Assembly (NCBI GenBank): GCA_023432805.1
Contig: JAEYUG010000108.1
Coordinates: forward strand, 1-64,000
DNA length: 64,000 nucleotides
Direction of reading: 5' to 3'
From: Bacteroidota bacterium
Lineage (GTDB): Bacteria; Bacteroidota; Ignavibacteria; SZUA-365
Part shown: positions 58,970 through 64,000 of the stretch, piece by piece
Numbering within the stretch: the stretch's first letter is position 1
Layout of the letters: the number at the start of each line of letters is the position of its first letter
The notes under the pieces: model-generated
Told to the model about the DNA's origin: nothing
What the model saw: the letters and a program-made list of their open reading frames with translations, nothing else
Database searches by the model: none
Program-made: the position numbers and the translations under genes

Positions 58970-61435
58970 TCACCACTCCGGCGCAAGCGGTCGGAAGCCG
59001 TCGTCCTTGCGCCGTGGGAGGGAGGCACGGTTGAGCTCTGCCAGACGGCGAGCCACACGTCCGAAGATGCTGTCAACGGGGAAGCGGCCGTCGACGAGAT
59101 GCTCACCGGCCGGCATGCCGGTCAGAAGTTCGATGCCCTCTTCGATGCGGTGTATTGCGTGCACGTGAAAACGTCCTTCTCTGATGGCTTCCGCTGGTTC
59201 ATGCGCGAGCATCAGATCGTCGGCGTTCTGTCTTGGAATGATCACACCCTGCCTTCCTGTAAGACCTCGGGTCCGGCACACCTGGAAGTATCCCTCGATC
59301 TTTTCATTGACGCCTCCGATGGGTTGGATGTCGCCCTTCTGGTTGACTGAACCCGTGACAGCGAAATTCTGGCGGATGGGGACGTCGGCGAGCGCGGAGA
59401 GCAGCGCATACAGTTCGGTCGATGAGGCGCTGTCTCCATCGACGCCAGAGTAGGATTGTTCGAAGCTGATCGATGCGCTCAGTGTCATGGGACTCACCTG
59501 AGCAAAGAGGCTTCGCAGGTATCCGGTGAGAATGAGCATCCCCTTGTCGTGGGTGGAGCCGGACATGCGCGCCTCCCGCTCGATATTGATGATGCCGGCC
59601 TTTCCAGCACCAACGGCAGCGGTGATCCGTGTCGGCAGACCGAATGCATACCGGTCCCCCTGATACACCGCCAGACCGTTCACCTGGCCGATGCGTTCGC
59701 CATCGGTGTCGATGTAGATCATCTCGCGCTTGATCATGTCGAGCAGTTTTTCCTCCGTCAGCATGTGCCGTTCCCGGCTCTCACGCACGGCCTGCTGCAC
59801 ATGCGCAGCCATCACGAAGCGATTGCTGTTCTGCCGGCACCAGTAGTCAGCCTCCCGCACGATGTCTGCGATTTCGCTGAACTGTGTGGTGACCCGCATC
59901 CGTCCCCCTGCCAACCTGCAGCCGTGCTCGTACAATTCAGCGATGGCGCGGCTTTCAAAATGCCGCAGTCCCTCGTCGGTGATCAACTTGCGGACCAACG
60001 CAGCATACTGCGCCGCGCTGGTCGCCGATACCGGCATCTCGTAGTCGAAATCCGCCTTGACCTTGAAGATCTTCTTGAAGTCACGCTCATAGCCCGCCAT
60101 GACCGAATAGATGTCGTTGTTTCCGATCAGGATCACCTTCACATCGATATCGATCGGTTCGGGCTTTACGACGGAGATCGGCTGCTGTGCGAGCATGTCC
60201 GGGCTCTGGACCTCGAGCTTGCGATAGAGGAGGAATCGTTGCAGGGATTTCCACACATACGGTTCTGTCAGTACATCCGCCGCATTCAGCACGAGGAAGC
60301 CGCCGTCGGCGCGAAGCAGCGAACCGGGTTTGATGCGCGTAAAGTCGCTGAACCAGAGTCCGTTCTCGTCCTGCTGACGCTCGATGGTCCCGAAGATGTT
60401 TGAGAAACTCGGGGCGGTTTCGATGATCACCGGACGATCGGTCGCAGTGCTGTTGTCCAGCACGAGGTTCACCGTCCACTCCGTCGGAGGTTCGACAGAC
60501 TGGTCCTGATCGGACTTCGGCTTGAAGATGTCGATGCTTTCGAACACGCTGCCGACGAGTTGGGACAGGTAGTCTTGCACCTTTCCCTCCGGCCATGTCT
60601 CACGCAATTCGGCGAACGCAGCCTCGACAAGCATGGAGAGGGACTCATGCTCCATGTCAGCGATCAGCTTCTGGTACTCACGCGAGGTCTGCATGAGTGC
60701 TTTGAGTGTCTCCTGCAGTGCGGCGCGATGTACGCGATACTTATCGATGATCGCCGTCGCCGCCACCTCGTCGATCGCACCCGACTGTATGAGCGTCCCA
60801 AGATCGGACATGAGCACGGTCTGTTCACCATGACGGTAGAGCAGTTCCGGTCTGATGGCTTGCCCGTCCTGCACTCGGCCCAGCACGAATCCGTCTTCGA
60901 GAATCGACTGCTCGAATGCGGTGAGCATGTCGGTCTCCTTCTGCGAGTACTCGTTCATCAGAACGGTGCGCTTGCGAAGAAACTCGCTTTCCTGGTACAG
61001 TGCGGGGATGTGTTCGAAGAGCATGTGCACCGCTTCTCCCACAGCGTCGCGAAAGGCACTGCCCTTGCCGCGTTCAAAGCGCAGGACGACCGGGGTATCG
61101 GGATCAGTGAAATTCTGCACGTAGCAGTAGTCCCAGAGCGGAGGAGAGGCCGGCCTGATTTTCTCGAGCAACGATTTGATGGTCGTCGCCTTCCCCGTTC
61201 CCGAAAGACCGCAGACGAAGACATTGTAACCGGGACTCTGAATCTCGATCCCCAGTTTCAGCGCCTTGATTGCCCGATCCTGCCCGATGATGCCCTCGAT
61301 GGGCTCGACACCCTCGGTCGTCTCGGCCGGAATCCAATCGAGCGGGCATTTCCACCGGACGACATCGGCGGCAAGGCGCGTACGAATCGTGATCGGGGGC
61401 TGTGTGTGCGGGGCGTGTGCGCGATGGGCCGGCAT
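58970..61435 (-). CDS. Lon-family AAA+ protease (LonC/YcbZ-like)
   Basis: This is an 821-residue protein. The N-terminal AAA core has Walker A CGLSGTGKATTI and a long insertion of coiled-coil type (residues 180-290). A second ATPase part follows (LRADGGFLVLNAADVLTEP, DVKVILIGNNDIYSVM). The C-terminal Lon protease domain has catalytic Ser669 (DGDSASSTE) and Lys712 (GGVNEKIEGY), 43 residues apart as in E. coli Lon. The usual Lon N-terminal substrate domain is missing, which places it with the YcbZ/LonC-type group. It is cytoplasmic, degrading unfolded or regulatory proteins. Only a weak ribosome binding site (GAGAAG). Confidence 0.9.
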   Translation of the reverse strand: MPAHRAHAPHTQPPITIRTRLAADVVRWKCPLDWIPAETTEGVEPIEGIIGQDRAIKALKLGIEIQSPGYNVFVCGLSGTGKATTIKSLLEKIRPASPPLWDYCYVQNFTDPDTPVVLRFERGKGSAFRDAVGEAVHMLFEHIPALYQESEFLRKRTVLMNEYSQKETDMLTAFEQSILEDGFVLGRVQDGQAIRPELLYRHGEQTVLMSDLGTLIQSGAIDEVAATAIIDKYRVHRAALQETLKALMQTSREYQKLIADMEHESLSMLVEAAFAELRETWPEGKVQDYLSQLVGSVFESIDIFKPKSDQDQSVEPPTEWTVNLVLDNSTATDRPVIIETAPSFSNIFGTIERQQDENGLWFSDFTRIKPGSLLRADGGFLVLNAADVLTEPYVWKSLQRFLLYRKLEVQSPDMLAQQPISVVKPEPIDIDVKVILIGNNDIYSVMAGYERDFKKIFKVKADFDYEMPVSATSAAQYAALVRKLITDEGLRHFESRAIAELYEHGCRLAGGRMRVTTQFSEIADIVREADYWCRQNSNRFVMAAHVQQAVRESRERHMLTEEKLLDMIKREMIYIDTDGERIGQVNGLAVYQGDRYAFGLPTRITAAVGAGKAGIINIEREARMSGSTHDKGMLILTGYLRSLFAQVSPMTLSASISFEQSYSGVDGDSASSTELYALLSALADVPIRQNFAVTGSVNQKGDIQPIGGVNEKIEGYFQVCRTRGLTGRQGVIIPRQNADDLMLAHEPAEAIREGRFHVHAIHRIEEGIELLTGMPAGEHLVDGRFPVDSIFGRVARRLAELNRASLPRRKDDGFRPLAPEW

Positions 61436-61596
61436 GGGTTCTTCTCGGTGGCTGTGGACGATTGCACCATCCTTCTGGCTTCGAATGTAGCGAGAATCGC
61501 CGGGAATCGAAATAGAGGATGAACAGATCTGCTATTCACAAGGGGAATGCGCAGTCACTCGTGCCCGTGGTCACGATGTGCAGGCACGGGCGCTGA

Positions 61597-62052
61597 TCAG
61601 TCCTCTGAAAGCGCGCGCCCCAGTTTCTTGAGAAGGTGGGAGAGCGTCCCCTGCTCTTCGGCGGTCAGCACCGAGGCCAGATGTGCGACATGCTCGGCAT
61701 GCTCTGGAAACATGCGTGCAAACAACTCCTCCCCCTTGTCCGTCAACGATACGATCACCGCCCGACGATCCTCTTCGCTATGCACGCGAGCGACCAGTCC
61801 CTCCTTCTCGAGATTGTCGATGACGCAGGTCATGTTCCCCCCCGACACCAGCATCTTGCGCGACAGATCACCGATGAGCATGGGACCGAGATGCCCGAGG
61901 GCTTCGATCGCGCCGAACTGCGGTTGCGTCAAGCCGAACGAACGAATCTGCACGATCGTCTGCCGGTTGAACGTCGCATAGGCGCGCGCAAGTTTCACCC
62001 ACATGTTCAGAGCCCTGTCAGCCCGTATGCCGTATGATGTCAGTTTCTTCAT
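61597..62052 (-). CDS. MarR-family transcriptional regulator
   Basis: This is a 151-residue winged-helix protein. The DNA-binding part is clear (FGLTQPQFGAIEALGHLGPM, IGDLSRKMLVSGGNMTCVID, NLEKEGLVARVHSEEDRRAV), with wing tip DRRAVIVSLTDKGEEL. Dimerisation helices lie at both ends. The ligand and targets are unknown; the Lon-family gene downstream is one candidate. ATG at 62052 is preceded by no Shine-Dalgarno, but by a perfect promoter whose -7 box ends 5 nt before it, so the message is probably leaderless. Confidence 0.92.
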   Translation of the reverse strand: MKKLTSYGIRADRALNMWVKLARAYATFNRQTIVQIRSFGLTQPQFGAIEALGHLGPMLIGDLSRKMLVSGGNMTCVIDNLEKEGLVARVHSEEDRRAVIVSLTDKGEELFARMFPEHAEHVAHLASVLTAEEQGTLSHLLKKLGRALSED

Positions 62053-62057
62053 TCCAC

Positions 62058-62088
62058 CAAACTTACATTGTTCAGGACCATCCACCAA
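62058..62088 (-). promoter_or_regulatory. Bacteroidota-type promoter of the marR gene, leaderless arrangement
   Basis: On the minus strand: TTG (62088-62086), exactly 20 nt, TAAGTTTG (62065-62058), a perfect TAnnTTTG. Only GTGGA separates it from ATG at 62052, so transcription should begin at or just before the start codon. Confidence 0.65.
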
Positions 62089-62121
62089 TGCAGCGGAAGG
62101 ACCGATGCCCGGAACAAACGA

Positions 62122-62150
62122 CACCCCTCTGCAGACCCTGCAGAGGGGTG
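62122..62150 (-). terminator. Strong hairpin downstream of the BNR-repeat gene
   Basis: CACCCCTCTGCAG (62122-62134) pairs perfectly with CTGCAGAGGGGTG (62138-62150) around ACC. On the minus strand it is followed by TCGTTTGTT, a modest T-rich tail. It should end the transcript arriving from 62201 and insulate the marR promoter. Confidence 0.6.
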
Positions 62151-62200
62151 GTCATGCACGTGGCGGCACGAGTCGTTCATGCCGCCTCACACGGGGGAAG

Positions 62201-64000
62201 CTACCAGGCGCATTTGAGGATCGTGCCGTTCTGACCGACCACCCACATGCTCTTCGGACCAAGGTAATGCAATCCGATCAGGTTCACTTCCGTCGGGGGA
62301 GCGACCCGCGTCCAGGTCTTGCCACCATTGTCGGTTGTCAGAACGAGCCCTTCAGGACCGATCGCCGTGCCATATTGAGGGTTCGCAAAATCGATCGCAG
62401 CGAGGGTCAGATACACGTTCGTCGGACTCTGGGTCCACGTCCGGCCATCTTCGGTCATGAGTATCACGCCTGTTGCACCGCACATCCAGATGCGTTCCCT
62501 GCTCATCGCCTTGATGGCGTAGAGATCGGTCTGCACCGGTGACTCGACAACCTGCCAGAGCATGCCGTCATCGCAGCTCTGCACGATCACACCGCTGGCA
62601 CCGACTGCCATCCAGCATCGCTCACCGATCCACGCCACATCGTACAGATCGTAGGGCGTCGCGGTCGTGAGCTGATCCCACGATGCGCCTCCGTTCGCCG
62701 TGCGCAGCATGATGCCACCATCGCCCACGACAATGCCGACCGACTTGTCGCGGAAGCAGATGTTGTTCAGGTTGTTGGCGCGAGCCGAGGATTGCTGTGT
62801 CCATGTCGTTCCGCCATCGGCGGTCCCGAGAATCGTCCCACCATTGCCAACAACCCATCCGTTCATGTTGTCGATGAAGTCGATCTGATTGAGCTGCGTG
62901 GCTTTGGTGATCATCTGCGTATTCCAGGTCGCGCCGCCATCGGAGGTCTGGAGCGTGCGGCCGTCACGATCGAGCACCCAGCCACTGGCTTCCGATGTGA
63001 AGTCGACGGCATAGAACGAGGAACGGGGTCCCTTCGTCACATCGTACCAACTCTCGCCCTGATCGGTGGAGCGCAGCAGGGTTCCTTCCACACCGAGTGC
63101 CACACCGTTTCCGTACTCGCTGAAGGAGACATCCATCAGATCGAGATCCGTCCCTGTCGGAACCTTCTTCCATGTTTCGCCACCGTCGGTGCTCTTGATG
63201 ATCACGCCGCCCTTGCCGACGATCCACCCTGTCTTGCCGGTGAAGTACATCGAGATCAGCGCGACATTTGCGCCTGCCGGTGCGGGAATCATGCGCCAGG
63301 TGGTGCCGCGGTCGGTGGTCTTGAGAATGAGACCGTTCTGTCCGCAGATCATGCGGTCGGTCGCGTTGAGATAATAGACGTATTCAGGGCTGCCCTGCAA
63401 CTTGAATTCGCGCTCGTTCCAGCTCATGCCGCCGTCGGTGGTCTCGAGAATCTTCTGGTTCCACGATACGATCCATCCATGACGCGTATCCGCTTCGTCG
63501 AAGTAGATCGAGCGCAGGAAGTACGGCTCGGAGTAGGTCTTGTCGATCCACGTGTCGCCGCCGTTGGTGGTGCTGAGAATCAGGCCGCCCACACCGACCG
63601 CCCAGCCGACTGTGCGGCTGAAGAAGTTGATGGCGTAGATGCGCTTGGTCGTGCCGGTATTCTGTCGTGTCCACGTCGCACCGCCGTCGGTCGTGCGCGA
63701 AATGATGCCGTCTTCGCCGCAGGCCCAGCCATATTCCGCATCGATGAAACTCTGATCATGGAAGTCGATGCCGGTGTTGCTCTGCATGAGATTCCACGTC
63801 ACCCCATCGTCTGTTGAACGGATGATCCGTCCCTGGTCCCCGACGATCACGATGTGATTGTCCTTGGGTCGCTGGATGGAGTTGTTCGTGTTTCCGTGCG
63901 GAAGCGGATTGACCCATGTCCATTCCTGCGCATGGAGCGTGATGCACATGGTGGGAATGAGCGTCGCGAGAGCGGCAACGCGAAACAACGCGCGCAGGCG
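62201..64000 (-). CDS. Secreted Ycf48/BNR-repeat beta-propeller protein (start at or beyond window edge)
   Basis: About 595 visible residues. About thirteen repeats of a T-x-D/N-G-G-x-T/S-W motif (TTDGGATW, TTNGGDTW, TTDRGTTW, STDGGETW, TSDGGATW, TADGGTTW) alternate with GWxVG segments (VGWAVGVGGLI, GWIVGKGGVIIKS). This is the photosystem II stability factor/BNR propeller pattern; in non-photosynthetic bacteria such proteins are surface or periplasmic scaffolds. A signal peptide ends ITLHAQ. A TTG at 63988 could start it, but the frame is open to the window edge, so the true start may lie outside. No T9SS domain is seen at the end (GTILKCAW). Confidence 0.8.
   Translation of the reverse strand, partial: RLRALFRVAALATLIPTMCITLHAQEWTWVNPLPHGNTNNSIQRPKDNHIVIVGDQGRIIRSTDDGVTWNLMQSNTGIDFHDQSFIDAEYGWACGEDGIISRTTDGGATWTRQNTGTTKRIYAINFFSRTVGWAVGVGGLILSTTNGGDTWIDKTYSEPYFLRSIYFDEADTRHGWIVSWNQKILETTDGGMSWNEREFKLQGSPEYVYYLNATDRMICGQNGLILKTTDRGTTWRMIPAPAGANVALISMYFTGKTGWIVGKGGVIIKSTDGGETWKKVPTGTDLDLMDVSFSEYGNGVALGVEGTLLRSTDQGESWYDVTKGPRSSFYAVDFTSEASGWVLDRDGRTLQTSDGGATWNTQMITKATQLNQIDFIDNMNGWVVGNGGTILGTADGGTTWTQQSSARANNLNNICFRDKSVGIVVGDGGIMLRTANGGASWDQLTTATPYDLYDVAWIGERCWMAVGASGVIVQSCDDGMLWQVVESPVQTDLYAIKAMSRERIWMCGATGVILMTEDGRTWTQSPTNVYLTLAAIDFANPQYGTAIGPEGLVLTTDNGGKTWTRVAPPTEVNLIGLHYLGPKSMWVVGQNGTILKCAW

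Overview
The window is a dense, GC-rich piece of a Gram-negative chromosome. It most likely belongs to the Bacteroidota/Chlorobiota (FCB) assemblage; a Kapabacteria- or Ignavibacteria-like genome is my guess, at low confidence. Four things point there. Five secreted proteins carry C-terminal type IX secretion (T9SS) sorting domains. There is an LptC lipoprotein for LPS export. There are OmpA proteins built like PorE. The promoters have the Bacteroidota form TTG-N19/20-TAnnTTTG rather than the E. coli sigma70 form. I see no insertion sequence, prophage, CRISPR array or rRNA. No gap between genes exceeds about 300 bases.

Layout. 1-6217 (+): the end of a double-OmpA protein and a 1667-residue T9SS protein combining VWA, WD40 and ASH-type domains. 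6288-11136 (-): five genes joined by short overlaps (beta-barrel, PD40-OmpA lipoprotein, rsmG, two lipoproteins). 11211-16196: two divergent T9SS cargo proteins. 16263-22658: pta (-), then gpmI, an NFACT/RqcH-type protein and the C-terminal half of a split carbamoyl-phosphate synthase (+). 22715-25209 (-): era-ruvB-lptC. 25324-27149 (+): rsmA and a PAP2 membrane protein, joined through a palindromic repeat that has extended rsmA. A tRNA-Gly(GCC) lies at 27178-27250 (-). 27348-32336 (-): pyrF-larC-histidine kinase-NtrC regulator. 32471-36178 (+): a DUF971 protein and mfd. 36229-38534 (-): an AAA_14/DUF4143 ATPase behind twin operator-like dyads, and a small T9SS protein flanked by a short duplication.

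38631-44886 (-) is an acyl-CoA operon: an enoyl-CoA hydratase/isomerase, fused isobutyryl-CoA mutase icmF, and a PaaH-type 3-hydroxyacyl-CoA dehydrogenase split into two coupled genes. Tandem palindromic repeats fill its gaps. 45024-56143 (-) is a long co-directional run: PHP hydrolase, purF, a large subtilisin-like T9SS protease, a PgsA-type synthase, ftsY, a small membrane protein, mutL and a small unknown protein. 56438-58941 (+) repeats the barrel plus PD40-OmpA pair seen at 8618-11136. 58970-64000 (-) holds a Lon-family protease, a MarR regulator that is probably leaderless, and a secreted Ycf48/BNR-repeat protein cut by the window edge.

The most unusual items are the split carB with no N-terminal half nearby, the GGACG-N6-CGTCC palindromic repeat family at two loci (once inside a coding region), the twin TTACTCA-N6-TGAGTAA dyads, the duplicated barrel/PorE-like module, and promoters whose -7 box abuts the start codon.
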